Shown: piece by piece, positions 44,826-55,879 of the stretch
Layout of the letters: each line of letters opens with the position of its first letter
Numbering within the stretch: the first letter of the stretch is position 1
Position numbers and translations under genes: made by a program
Source: Hofstenia miamia
Taxonomy: Eukaryota > Xenacoelomorpha > Acoela
Assembly: GCA_004352715.1 (NCBI GenBank)
Contig: SCFE01000001.1
Span: forward strand, 5,104,770 to 5,168,769
Reading direction: 5' to 3'
DNA length: 64,000 bases
The notes under the pieces: generated by a model
Databases searched by the model: none
Seen by the model: only the letters and a program-made list of their open reading frames with translations
What the model was told of the DNA's origin: nothing

Positions 44826-45845
44826 AAAAAAGAAAATTAACGATTTAATTGATGTCTTTAATATGGAAGTTCTGAATAAAAATATACCAACCCATATCAA
44901 CTTTGTTAAGTCTTCTTTGATTGATTATATCATTACTGACATCTCAAGCATTAAGACATATGAAGTTTTTTCATATTAGACTACTTACTGACATGTGAAA
45001 TATTTAATAATATAAAGACTCAAACAGATTCACAGATATATTGCACTAAAAGATTTTATTCAAAGGAATAGTTTAACAACAACAATTTTTTGAAGAAATT
45101 GGTCAACTGAAACTGAAACTGGAATGATTATTAATTTGGTACAACAGCAGTGGATCAAAAATGATGTTTATAATCCATAATTAAACAAGAAATTATCATA
45201 AGCTTTGTCCTATTACAAAGATTCAAAAACACAATGAAAAGAATGGTAACAAAATGTGGAATACATAGATATCTAAAGAAGCGGAAGAAAAAAAGCATAA
45301 GGCAGAAGGAAGGCAATTATGATCATTATAAAACATTAAGAAATAAAGCCTCAACAAAATGCAGTTTTGATCTACAAGTTTTTTTACAAAAATCTTTTAA
45401 TGAAAAAAAATGTATTAAACAACGTAGTCGTTTATTTCGAATTTTTATAATTTATAGAAGAGAAAGAAATTCCTTATGTAGCAAATGATAATGTTGATGT
45501 ATCACAAATGAAAAAGAAATCAGTAATATTTTAAATGAAAGATTTGTGAAACTAGGAATGAATGACAACCTAAATACAATGTTTAAACATTTCTATCATA
45601 AGCATAGCAAATACAAAAAATGATGATCCCAATAAACCATGATTTATTACCTCAGTAGAATTTTACAAAGAAACAAAGAAAATTAATTGGAACAAAGCGA
45701 AAGGTCATTGTGAATTTCCTCCCTTTTTTTTAAATGGTGCCCTTGGTATTTTATTGAGACCGCTGTGTGACTTATTTAATCATTGCTTGGCAGAATCAAC
45801 TTACCCTGAGTACACAAAATTACTAAACCCAAGTAACAATTTTAC
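44826..45845 (+). mobile_element. CR1-like LINE, copy D (endonuclease to RT entry)
   Basis: Plus strand reads INDLIDVFNMEVLNKN, INFVKSSLIDYIITDISS, then, past stops, FYKETKKINWNKAKGHCEF and LRPLCDLFNHCLAESTYPEYTK, the end of the endonuclease, the linker and the RT entry. It matches LINE E (49081-50013) closely over the shared part and continues past it (E ends in a gap). Many stops; inactive. Its right end meets a small inverted-repeat insertion at 45849. Confidence 0.75.
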
Positions 45846-45848
45846 ACT

Positions 45849-45961
45849 TATAAGCGCGTATTTTAGCTTTAAAAGCGCTTTTAGTAAGCCAAAACAAACG
45901 CCTAAAACGCGCTTATTTGATGCCTTTTTCAGGATTTAAGTGCTTAAAACGCGCTTATTTT
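45849..45961. mobile_element. small inverted-repeat insertion in LINE D
   Basis: Starts TAAGCGCGTATTTTAGCTTT, and the end inverted reads AATAAGCGCGTTTTAAGCAC. AAACGCGCTTATTT occurs twice inside. It interrupts the RT reading frame of LINE D. Target duplications are not clear. Confidence 0.45.
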
Positions 45962-46200
45962 GCCTCCAATATGGCTCTTCAAGAGCGTTAATAAGTATTA
46001 TTCAACTTAAAAATGTTGATATTGTCTTCAATAGTTAAAAGTTTGATTACAAAAATTACTAAACGAATTACATACTATCTGACTGGTTTAATACATACAA
46101 AATGGCTTTGGATCATGATTATTCCCAATTCAGGTTAATGTAGAATTCAAAATTTTTTAGTTTATATATGAATTTAAAAAAGAAACGCATCATTTATTTA

Positions 46201-46235
46201 ACATGTTTCGGCATGCCGCTGCCATTTTCAAAAAG
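46201..46235 (-). other. GAAAAUGGCAGC...GCCGAAACAUGU motif, Penelope-terminal-like
   Basis: The minus strand reads GAAAATGGCAGCGGCATGCC then GAAACATGT. GGCA and TGCC can pair, and GCCGAAAC follows, as in the worn hammerhead cores of Penelope-like terminal repeats. The upstream CUGAUGA box is not intact. No RT is nearby. Confidence 0.25.
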
Positions 46236-46768
46236 TTTCCCACTATAAAATTTACAAATATTCATCAAATTACATTTTTTATAATATTTTCGGTAAATTT
46301 TGTTTGTATTTATATTTATATTTTTTTAAATTCATAATGTAGAATTAAGAGTGTATCAAAGAATTTTGACAAAAAATTAAGAATAGATTAACAGCAGCTT
46401 CTTATTCCACAATTGTAGAACACTTATACTAAGAACGTATATACTCACTTTTGCACTCCTTAGTAGTGAAGTACTCCAAACAGGTTTGAGGTACGTTATA
46501 GTACTTGTGCAACATAGTGGGCTTCCTTTAATAAACACATGGAACCAATAGACTCTCAGCGGCCATTGGAGTCCTAAACACCTTTAAAAGATTGGGAAAA
46601 ATACAGAAACCTTTGCCTTTCACGCAATATGTCTTCATATTCTAAATATATGACATAAATAATATCACTCTTAAATGTTTGATATAAGAAATATTTTAAT
46701 GAAAATAAAAAGCTGATGTCACACTTCAAAATTATATTGCAAAATATCTAAATTTCTATTCTGGCGTG

Positions 46769-47179
46769 TTATTCAAAAGTTTTTTTAATTAACCCATAAA
46801 CGTTACTTTCTGTTGCACCAGATACCGTTTCCATTGTTGTTCCTAAATAAAATATGAAATTTAAAGTGAAACAAATTCTGTAAAAATAAGTAAGTAACAC
46901 CAATATATAAGGGCTTTGGCTAAAACGTCCCAAAGAGTACCTCCTCACGGTGGTTCCTGGGTAATGGTAACTCTCAGTGAGCGCGTCGGTGTGCGGACGC
47001 CCGTACCCACACCAGACGTTAAAATCAGGGTACAGAAGGTGCCACCATGTATGCTTTGTATATATGGGGGCGGTGTCGGTCGAGAAGCTTGTCTGTTCTA
47101 GTGTTGTGGAGACAGACGGTGACGCAGTGGAAACACTGTTAGCAAGACTGCTACTGGCATCAGTTAGGGTGCGTCTCAT
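46769..47179 (-). other. Ser/Thr-rich open frame in a GC-richer island
   Basis: A 136-codon frame from ATG starts with a Ser/Thr-rich stretch (SSSLANSVSTASPSVSTT) and ends with a hydrophobic segment (ILVLLTYFYRICFTLNFIFYL) and TTMETVSGATES. The DNA has a possible donor (GAG|GTACTC near 46937) and acceptor (TTTATTTAG near 46842), so the hydrophobic part may be intron. The upstream DNA at 47218-47340 is a diverged tandem copy that codes a similar SVITASPS segment. It could be a mucin-like exon or a repeat-derived frame. I do not recognise it. Confidence 0.3.
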
Positions 47180-47340
47180 AGGGCAGTCATTCAGAGAGGA
47201 AACTTCGATTACGTGAGCCTGTCGGTTCTAGTATTGTGGAAGCCAGACGGCGACGCAGTGATTACACTGCTGGCATTGTCGCTGCAGGTGTCCAATGTCA
47301 TGACTGCGTCTCATGGGGCAGATATGTCTGGGATAAGTGC
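47083..47340. repeat. diverged tandem duplication, unit about 130 bp
   Basis: GTTCTAGTGTTGTGGA...GACGGTGACGCAGTG...GCGTCTCATAGGGCAG at 47083-47190 recurs as GTTCTAGTATTGTGGA...GACGGCGACGCAGTG...GCGTCTCATGGGGCAG at 47221-47325. Both lie in an island (46900-47770) clearly richer in GC than the surroundings. Confidence 0.75.
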
Positions 47341-47429
47341 TTTTCTTCTGGTCTGTGTAGGCCTAGGCCAGCGTTTGCTGTGCCTTCGTGTGAGGCAACG
47401 TTTCTGTGTCACAGGTAGTTATGATCCAA

Positions 47430-47770
47430 CATCTTGCTATCTATTAAGGAGTTGAGCGAGGCTTCTATATTAGCTAGAATGCTTTGCATTTTAGTAAATA
47501 CTGCTCTGAAGTTATCTTCACGGATCTCTTAGCAGCTAGCAGGCGCTTTCTTAAGTTACCACCATTAGTAGTCTTGGTTGACCAAAGCGGGAAAGGCGCA
47601 ACCCTCTCAGCTGAAGTTCGACATCGGCTTCACTCTGCTGATCAGACTCAACACAGGTCAGCACTCTGCGTGCCGGGGGTTGCCAGTGGTTACTCAAGAT
47701 CAAACCGGTCAGGCACACTTCTAGGGGTATGGTCCGGACTCGGATCTTGGTTCCAACCACAGATTTAGTC
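47430..47770 (-). other. GC-richer island, coiled-coil-like open stretch
   Basis: The minus strand near 47415-47530 reads EIREDNFRAVFTKMQSILAN, then IEASLNSLIDSKML, a regular heptad-like pattern, before a stop. Further upstream frames (47551-47760) are Arg/Leu-rich. The island may be one decayed gene or element reading minus. I cannot assign it. Confidence 0.3.
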
Positions 47771-48652
47771 TGTTAACTTCTTCAGTAACCCCACAATATT
47801 TAAGAAGAAGTTGAAAAACATGATTATACGAAAAAATATTAATTATCTTACTAATTATAGAATAAGATGTACAACTCAAGAACAATAAATAAAAACATTT
47901 ATTAATTCATATGTAGCTTATAAATGTAACCAAGAATCAAACATTTACTGTGATAACTAAGCTCATATGAAGAAAGTTGCATTATTTAATGTTCCTTCGT
48001 AATAATTTTTTAAACATAATACATGTATATGTACATGAGAATTTAAATATATGTTGTTGATGTTGCTGCTGTTGTTGTTAGAAATCTAAAGAAAATTCTA
48101 ATATACGTATTTCATCCAGATTTTTTTAAATACACCACACTTTTTTATTTCCAATTAAAGTTTAACGTTGAGTCATGTTTGACGCCCCCTCCCCTGCTCT
48201 TCACTACTCTAATCCTAGTCTAGCATTTGCATTGGAAGGATAGATCTAGCTATCCCCAATATGAACACTTTTTGTCTTCGACCATTAAAAAGAAGAGTGA
48301 GAATTAGAGCTAGACACCAGCACAGAAAACTGGTAAATTAGGAAAATATTTCCTACAGGTTAACCTGGTAGAAGAGATTGATAAAATTCATTAAAATCTT
48401 AATAGCCCTAATGTGACATTAGTTTCTTATTAGTTTATAAACTCACAATCGTATCTTTAAGAATTTAAACCACATGATATCACAACGTCTAATACTTTTG
48501 TGGCTCATCATGAAAATCTGTTATCAATTAAACTCTGTCCCAGTTAATAAGTAAACCGGTTTTTTTGGAAAATGAGGTAGTATGATATGAACACGAGTAT
48601 AATTTTCAAGTTTTGATTTTCATTTGTTTTTATAATATGCACAAGATACTAA

Positions 48653-48658
<6 letters not shown>

Positions 48659-48693
<35 letters not shown>

Positions 48694-48957
48694 NNNNNNN
48701 NNNNNNNNNNNNNNNNNNNNNNNNNNNNNNNNNNNNNNNNNNNNNNNNNNNNNNNNNNNNNNNNNNNNNNNNNNNNNNNNNNNNNNNNNNNNNNNNNNNN
48801 NNNNNNNNNNNNNNNNNNNNNNNNNNNNNNNNNNNNNNNNNNNNNNNNNNNNNNNNNNNNNNNNNNNNNNNNNNNNNNNNNNNNNNNNNNNNNNNNNNNN
48901 NNNNNNNNNNNNNNNNNNNNNNNNNNNNNNNNNNNNNNNNNNNNNNNNNNNNATATA
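48659..48957. repeat. (AT)n microsatellite with 259-N gap
   Basis: TA run at 48659-48690, N at 48694-48952, TA again to about 48960. The repeat-only frames across it are artefacts. Confidence 0.95.
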
Positions 48958-48960
48958 TAT

Positions 48961-50013
48961 AAACAATCATTTCAAGCTTTTGAAGAAAATTTATACAAAG
49001 AAATTTGCATTGCAAATCAAACAACAAACTTAATTATTATTATGGGTGATTATAACCAAAATTATTTATGTGAAATTGAAAAAAGGAAAATTAAGGATTT
49101 AATGGATGTCTTTAATATGGAAGTTCTGAATAAAAATATACCAACCCATATCAACTTTGTTAAGTCTTCTTTGATTGATTATATCATTACTGACATCTCA
49201 AGCATTAAGACATATGAAGTTTCTGTTACAGATTTTCTCATATCAGACCATTTACTGACATGTGCAATATTGGATAATACAAAGACTCAAACAGATTCAC
49301 GGATGTATTCCACTAAAAGATTTTATTCAAAGAAATACTTTTTTAATAACAAAAATTTTTTGAAGGAATTGATCAACTTAAATTGGAATGATTATTACTT
49401 TGGCACAACAGTGGATCAAAAAATGATATTTATAATTGATAATTTAACAAGTATTTATCATAAGCTTTGTCCTATTATAAAGATTCAAAAACACAACGTA
49501 AAGAATAGTAACAAAACATGGAAGATATGATATCTAAAGAAACGAAAGAATGCATTAAAAAAAGCATAAGGCATCCGCAATTTTTTGTCAAAACCGATCG
49601 AAAGCCAACTATGATCATTATAAAACATTAAGAAATAAAGCCTCAACAAAATGTAATTTTGATCTACAAGCTTTTTACAAAAATCTTTTAAGAAAAAAAT
49701 CTATTAAACAAAAGTGGTCATTTATTTCGAATTTTTTAAATTTAAAAGAAGAAAATGAAATTCCTTATATAATAAATGATAATGGTGAATGTATTACAAA
49801 TGACAAAGAAATTAGTAATATTTTAAATCAAAGATTTGTGAAATTAGGAATGAATGACAACCTAAATACAAAGTTTAAACATTTATATCATAAGCATCGC
49901 AATATTAGAAAACATGATGATCCCTATAAACCAAAATTTATTACATTAGTAGAATTTTACAAAGAAACAAAGAAAATTAATTGGAACAAAGCGAAAGGTC
50001 ATTGTGAATTTCT
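48961..50013 (+). mobile_element. CR1-like LINE, copy E (runs into gap)
   Basis: From the microsatellite the plus strand reads FQAFEENLYKEICIANQTTN, then LIIIMGDYNQNYL (GDFN-type catalytic block), SSLIDYIITDISS and VTDFLISDHLLTCAIL (SDH block), then the basic linker and, from 49838, FYKETKKINWNKAKGHCEF. Frame 49042-49530 is open for 162 codons. It is a better preserved relative of LINE D, in the same orientation. It continues into the gap at 50014. Confidence 0.8.
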
Positions 50014-51013
50014 NNNNNNNNNNNNNNNNNNNNNNNNNNNNNNNNNNNNNNNNNNNNNNNNNNNNNNNNNNNNNNNNNNNNNNNNNNNNNNNNNNNNNNN
50101 NNNNNNNNNNNNNNNNNNNNNNNNNNNNNNNNNNNNNNNNNNNNNNNNNNNNNNNNNNNNNNNNNNNNNNNNNNNNNNNNNNNNNNNNNNNNNNNNNNNN
50201 NNNNNNNNNNNNNNNNNNNNNNNNNNNNNNNNNNNNNNNNNNNNNNNNNNNNNNNNNNNNNNNNNNNNNNNNNNNNNNNNNNNNNNNNNNNNNNNNNNNN
50301 NNNNNNNNNNNNNNNNNNNNNNNNNNNNNNNNNNNNNNNNNNNNNNNNNNNNNNNNNNNNNNNNNNNNNNNNNNNNNNNNNNNNNNNNNNNNNNNNNNNN
50401 NNNNNNNNNNNNNNNNNNNNNNNNNNNNNNNNNNNNNNNNNNNNNNNNNNNNNNNNNNNNNNNNNNNNNNNNNNNNNNNNNNNNNNNNNNNNNNNNNNNN
50501 NNNNNNNNNNNNNNNNNNNNNNNNNNNNNNNNNNNNNNNNNNNNNNNNNNNNNNNNNNNNNNNNNNNNNNNNNNNNNNNNNNNNNNNNNNNNNNNNNNNN
50601 NNNNNNNNNNNNNNNNNNNNNNNNNNNNNNNNNNNNNNNNNNNNNNNNNNNNNNNNNNNNNNNNNNNNNNNNNNNNNNNNNNNNNNNNNNNNNNNNNNNN
50701 NNNNNNNNNNNNNNNNNNNNNNNNNNNNNNNNNNNNNNNNNNNNNNNNNNNNNNNNNNNNNNNNNNNNNNNNNNNNNNNNNNNNNNNNNNNNNNNNNNNN
50801 NNNNNNNNNNNNNNNNNNNNNNNNNNNNNNNNNNNNNNNNNNNNNNNNNNNNNNNNNNNNNNNNNNNNNNNNNNNNNNNNNNNNNNNNNNNNNNNNNNNN
50901 NNNNNNNNNNNNNNNNNNNNNNNNNNNNNNNNNNNNNNNNNNNNNNNNNNNNNNNNNNNNNNNNNNNNNNNNNNNNNNNNNNNNNNNNNNNNNNNNNNNN
51001 NNNNNNNNNNNNN
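50014..51013. other. assembly gap, exactly 1000 N
   Basis: Round-size N run starting inside LINE E, probably hiding its RT and 3' end. Confidence 0.95.
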
Positions 51014-51870
51014 CCTTGTTAAATTCCTGTCAATTACTATGGCTTGTTTACAAACAGTTTCATTATATTCACAAAAACTTTGATTACTGAAAGATGTTAT
51101 GACTTTTGAAGTTTTAGAGTTAAATGTGCAGAAATTAGTAGTTTTTCAAAGTTGCATATCGTATTTTTATAGTTAGCAGTAAATTATGTCAAAATGTACC
51201 CAAACTTTAAATCTCTGCCTATTCAAATGAAAGATCATAAACATTTGATGATTCACTGATATTTTAATGCCACGAATGTCATTTAAGGTTCACCTAGACA
51301 TTCATCTAATGCATATCATAACTTTATATCTAAAGTCTAGAAGGCAATTGTGATTTAATTAACAATAATATTTCTGTGTTAACTTTACTTTGAAAATATT
51401 ATTATATCTAAAAAATTTCTGCGATCGAAAAAAATTTTTAAGCAATGCAAATCCTGCAAAATGTTACCAATCTATGCTACACTGCACGGTGTCTCGCCTG
51501 TTTTATGTTTTTTTTGTTAATTTGTTGTACATGTAAATATTTTGCATGTATTTTCGTATCTTGATGAAACAATTTTGTTTTTCTTCAAAACTACTAAATT
51601 TATAATCAAGGTAAAAAATTCCGAATTAAAGATTACACTACAACGTGGGTGTAAGGCTCTTTAAATATGATTTCTCAACGTCTCAACAAGATCACAAAGA
51701 CTTTTGTTTTGTGATTGGGCTCAATATGATATACAATATGAAGAAAGGGGTCCTCGAGTTAAAAAATATGGATTACTGGACTATGCGATCACTTGAAATT
51801 GAATTGTTGCTAATAATCAGTATTTTGGAACATGTATTGTATTGATTTTTTAAATATTCATCTGTTTGAA
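51014..51870. other. AT-rich DNA, nothing recognised
   Basis: TTCACAAAAACTTTGATTA near 51069-51087 recurs at 29277-29295 just before LINE C, so it may be part of a shared repeat. The open frame at 51645-51845 has no support. Confidence 0.5.
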
Positions 51871-51876
51871 TTTATT
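51871..51876 (-). terminator. candidate poly(A) signal AATAAA of the sialyltransferase gene
   Basis: Minus-strand AATAAA about 125 nt downstream of the TAA at 51999-52001. Confidence 0.45.
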
Positions 51877-51998
51877 GACGTTGTTCGTATAATTTGTATT
51901 CTTAATTGTAAATACTTATCTGAAAAAAATATCTTATCTATTCTATTCATATATTTTAAATAAAATATATATTCACTACAATTTCATATAAAACCAAT

Positions 51999-53940
51999 TT
52001 ACATCCAAGTTGGAAAGGCATATTCTATGCTACGACACTCAGACCAATTTCGAAAGATTTGCTTTTCGGAAAAATATTTGTGAGAGTTTCGAATTTGTCT
52101 TTCAAACTGCGACATGAATTTGCAATCACTGGTACGTGTGAAATTGTAATATTGGTATGGAGCAAAATTCTTGTGTGTTTGACAGTATTTGGCAGTTGTT
52201 GCACCATATATTAACATTGAGTTGCAAATACGAGCTGCAACCTAAAAGGTAATTCAAATAATACTTTTTTAATATTAACTAGGTCTGAAGGCAAATATGT
52301 ATTTAATTATAGAAAGCACAAGCTTGTCGTTTTCCAAAAATAGTTTACATGTGTTTTTGAGGCAGCTTATATATATATATATATATANNNNNNNNNNNNN
52401 NNNNNNNNNNNNNNNNNNNNNNNNNNNNNNNNNNNNNNNNNNNNNNNNNNNNNNNNNNNNNNNNNNNNNNNNNNNNNNNNNNNNNNNNNNNNNNNNNNNN
52501 NNNNNNNNNNNNNNNNNNNNNNNNNNNNNNNNNNNNNNNNNNNNNNNNNNNNNNNNNNNNNNNNNNNNNNNNNNNNNNNNNNNNNNNNNNNNNNNNNNNN
52601 NNNNNNNNNNNNNNNNNNNNNNNNNNNNNNNNNNNNNNNNNNNNNNNNNNNNNNNNNNNNNNNNNNNNNNNNNNNNNNNNNNNNNNNNNNNNNNNNNNNN
52701 NNNNNNNNNNNNNNNNNNNNNNNNNNNNNNNNNNNNNNNNNNNNNNNNNNNNNNNNNNNNNNNNNNNNNNNNNNNNNNNNNNNNNNNNNNNNNNNNNNNN
52801 ACAACATTGTGGTACAGAACTGGAGATAATTTACAGGTGCATCTTGTGAATTGTTGGTTTCCATCCAGAATTTCATGTATAATAGCGCAATAAATTTGAT
52901 CAGGTTTTCTCATTTTAATTTGACTGTCTTCTTGAGGTGGTATTGATTATTAAAAAGATAAAGTTTGAGCGATGGCCATCCATCTTCACTTTGAATATGC
53001 TCCCGGCTTGACAAGTTTGTAGTTTTCTATTTCAGTTCCTAAAACAATAAGTACTTTTTCCATTATCTCCTTATAATCTATATATATATATATATATACA
53101 GAATTCAAAATTGTCTTGCAATATGCGACAACTTCTCTCTGTTTTCCTCTTCCCATAATGAATTCATTTCTAAAACCGAATATTTCGATTTATCAATTTC
53201 TGCCCAAACATCCTTAAGCGATTCACATTCCTCTATGTACGGACTTGAAGAAGAATCGAAGACAGTGCCCCAAGCAGCACCAAGATACAATTCAGAAATA
53301 TGATGTCTGCAATGTATATACAGAAGTAATCTTCCTAAAAATTGCTCTAGCTTGATGGCAGCTCCTGAAATCCAGCCTGTGTTAGCAGACGTTGTGTATA
53401 GCATTGAGATAACACTTTATCAGTCAAATTCCAATCTTTCAAAGTCTGCAAAACTTCACAAGCTTGAGAAATCCCTCGACTATCATCGATTGCATGATGA
53501 AGTACTCAAATATGATTGGATAATTGAGAAGTAGTTGTCACTCTGAGACACACCAACGTCTAAACTTTCGATTCCACATGGCTATACGACTATGCTTGTA
53601 ACAGAACTGCACCAGAAAATGATTATAATTTCCATAAGAATTACTAATTGATACGTTATGTTTACCTATGTCTAAATATTATCAATCATGTAGAATACAG
53701 TAAGGGGTGTAATTTCATGTCTGTTTCGACTGATTTGAGGGTTAGGCATAGTAAAATGAAGACTTAGAAAAATTCGAATAAACCTATTATTTACTCACGA
53801 TTATGACTAGCATGTGCATAAAATAAGTCCATTGCGTGATAACAAAACATGGGATTACTGAGCAAATTTTTGTGTCTCCGTGATCAGTATGAATAGCATC
53901 ACCAGAAAATGCCCGGGTCCTGATGATTTTCAACATTTAA

Positions 53941-54007
<67 letters not shown>

Positions 54008-54021
54008 ATACACATACAAGC

Positions 54022-54068
<47 letters not shown>

Positions 54069-55684
54069 CTGAAATTTCGGATAATTGAGGATGATATTCT
54101 TACATTTCATGTTATGAAACTGCAATTGAGTTTACTAAAATTTTGTTTTCGAATCGCATCGCTCTCTAAGGAGTGCAAGCCCATGTAATTGACCTTTCAA
54201 AGTAATTGAGCATTGCTCAACTATGAAGAAATGGAGGATATACATATTGGATAAGCTAAAAACTAACATAAATGTAGAAGATCTATTTTTAACTTACATG
54301 CATTGTGTAATACCCAGTTGTTAGCCATATGGTTAACTTAACTCTTTGCAAACCACTATCCTTTAACCAAAAACTATCCATCATATCGTCTCCATTGGTT
54401 GAGATACAAAACGCCTTCGTATTTGGGACTTTTGATATGAGTTTAAGAAGTTGTTTTCTTACGTATGAATCTCCGTAATACACTGTTTGTTTAGGACCTA
54501 TTCCCAATATTATCTGGGTAGGATCATTTTCTAAGAGTCTTAAGGTGTCTTCATTGAAAGCACTATGGGCAACAAGTCTTATTGTGGTTCTTTTGCCAAC
54601 ATCTGCTTCAAAATGTTTCACGGGCGCATTATTGATTCGAAAAACACAACTATTGCTGTCAATGGATTTACCCTAAAAAATGATGATAATCTCTAAAACT
54701 AGTAGAAAATTTATAACATTCTTAAAAGATATCAAAATTTAAATAAAGACATTTTTACTATAGAGTAGTTTTCAGGATTCATTGAAACTTTGAAAATGAT
54801 TATGCAATTTAAAGACTTGATGACATCTGTACTTAAAATAATAAATTTTGTATATTCAACGGTACTGATGAAGGGTTAATCCAAAAATCCTGATCATTAT
54901 TAAATACCGAACAGAGAAAACCATTTTTTATATTTTAAGTTTTATATTTGAATCGGGTGCGGAATTTCTTAAATGAGATTGAAAACAAAATGTATTGTTA
55001 ATACTATTTACGACGTTGTTTTTGTTTGTGCGTGTGTTCTGCCCTGTCTATGGCCATAGCATACTTAAAATAAACATAAGAAGTTGCCATATTGAAAGAA
55101 AAGAAACCTAAAAATGTTTGAATGAAATGAAGGTGATAATACAAGAAAAATGATTCTTGTAAAATTAGAACTAAGATTTCAAAATCAAGAAAATCCTTCG
55201 GTTCTCCATTTGTCAATTATTCAATTCGTCATAGAATTTGGAAGCTGGTTAGAAATTTTGTAATCCAGACCGCAATACGGTATTTTTCAATTCGCAATCC
55301 CATCAGTAATATGCAAAAGCATGTAAAAACTAAAACCTAGGAACTTGGAAGTTCACAGCTGATTACTAAAATAAAACACACTTATATAAAAAACTAAATA
55401 GATATTTCTAAACCGCTTCATTGGAAAATCGGATGAACGCATTAGTGACACTTCAGAAATGTATATTCATGATACATTTACAAATAAAAAAGCTACCAAA
55501 TAACTTAATTTCGACATTAAAAGAATTAGGTAACGTCAAGCTTCCTAGAATTCCACAATCAAAATTCAGGCAATCAAATTGTAAGTCTACGTTTAGATTA
55601 TCTATGTTAACCTTAAACTGCTTATGTCTTTTATAATAGACACTATTTTTCCACATTTTCCAAGACTTATGAAATTTAAAAATC
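51999..55684 (-). CDS. GT29 sialyltransferase, ST6GalNAc-like, 3' exons
   Basis: Exons 54298-54672 and 51999-52241 are firm; 55516-55684 is tentative. The 375-nt exon (acceptor TTTTTTAG, donor GTAAGT, phase 0 both ends) reads [34 protein letters not shown], then [11 protein letters not shown]: the second half of sialylmotif L and the start of motif S. It joins in phase to [13 protein letters not shown] (rest of motif S) and PYQYYNF (motif III), then [13 protein letters not shown] (motif VS, H-x4-E), ending PTWM. The pattern matches ST6GALNAC3-6 enzymes, Golgi type II membrane proteins that transfer sialic acid alpha2,6 to GalNAc. The tentative exon (acceptor ATCACAG, weak donor GTCGAA) supplies [19 protein letters not shown], a fair first half of motif L. 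Motif III has Q-Y-Y-N where HYYE is usual. The membrane-anchor exon is not identified. A transposase remnant sits in the last intron. Confidence 0.85.
52388..52800. other. 413-N gap at an (AT)n microsatellite
   Basis: TA run at 52370-52387, then N to 52800, inside the last intron of the sialyltransferase gene. Confidence 0.95.
52801..53590 (-). pseudogene. DDE-type (hAT-like) transposase remnant
   Basis: The minus strand reads [20 protein letters not shown], then after a one-base shift [52 protein letters not shown], and beyond an AT run [19 protein letters not shown], followed by RWMAIAQ. The order D-[ST]-x-SNTG, CRHH (a CxxH motif), and KPGA....RWMA matches a common family of animal DDE transposases that I place near hAT. 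Frameshifts and a microsatellite interrupt it. It lies in sense orientation within the last intron of the sialyltransferase gene. Confidence 0.6.
53083..53098. repeat. (AT)n microsatellite
   Basis: Short TA run inside the transposase remnant. Confidence 0.85.
53944..54066. repeat. (AT)n microsatellite with CA interruptions
   Basis: TA run of about 120 bases with ACATATACATA and CACATACAAGCA interruptions, in the sialyltransferase intron. Confidence 0.95.
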
Positions 55685-55879
55685 CTGTGATATGACCACA
55701 ACTATTGGTGAAAGTGCTCGAAGATGCTGTTGAAAATGTGTGTAAAAGTGTATTTCTGTGTCTGAAGTACTTCAAAAGAGCTATTTTTCATTAAAATGGT
55801 TATTTCGAAAGAAGTGCTTAGAAAAATAAAATAAAATTTTCAAATAACACTATATACAAATTTTATATAATGCAATATT

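Noticed and set aside
49838-51083. Open frames of 359-394 codons
   Set aside because: Only the first 58 codons are real (LINE E linker); the rest is N gap.
53880-54188. IYIYIY-repeat frames on both strands
   Set aside because: Products of the (AT)n microsatellite; the same applies to frames at 16336, 48620, 52275 and 60812.
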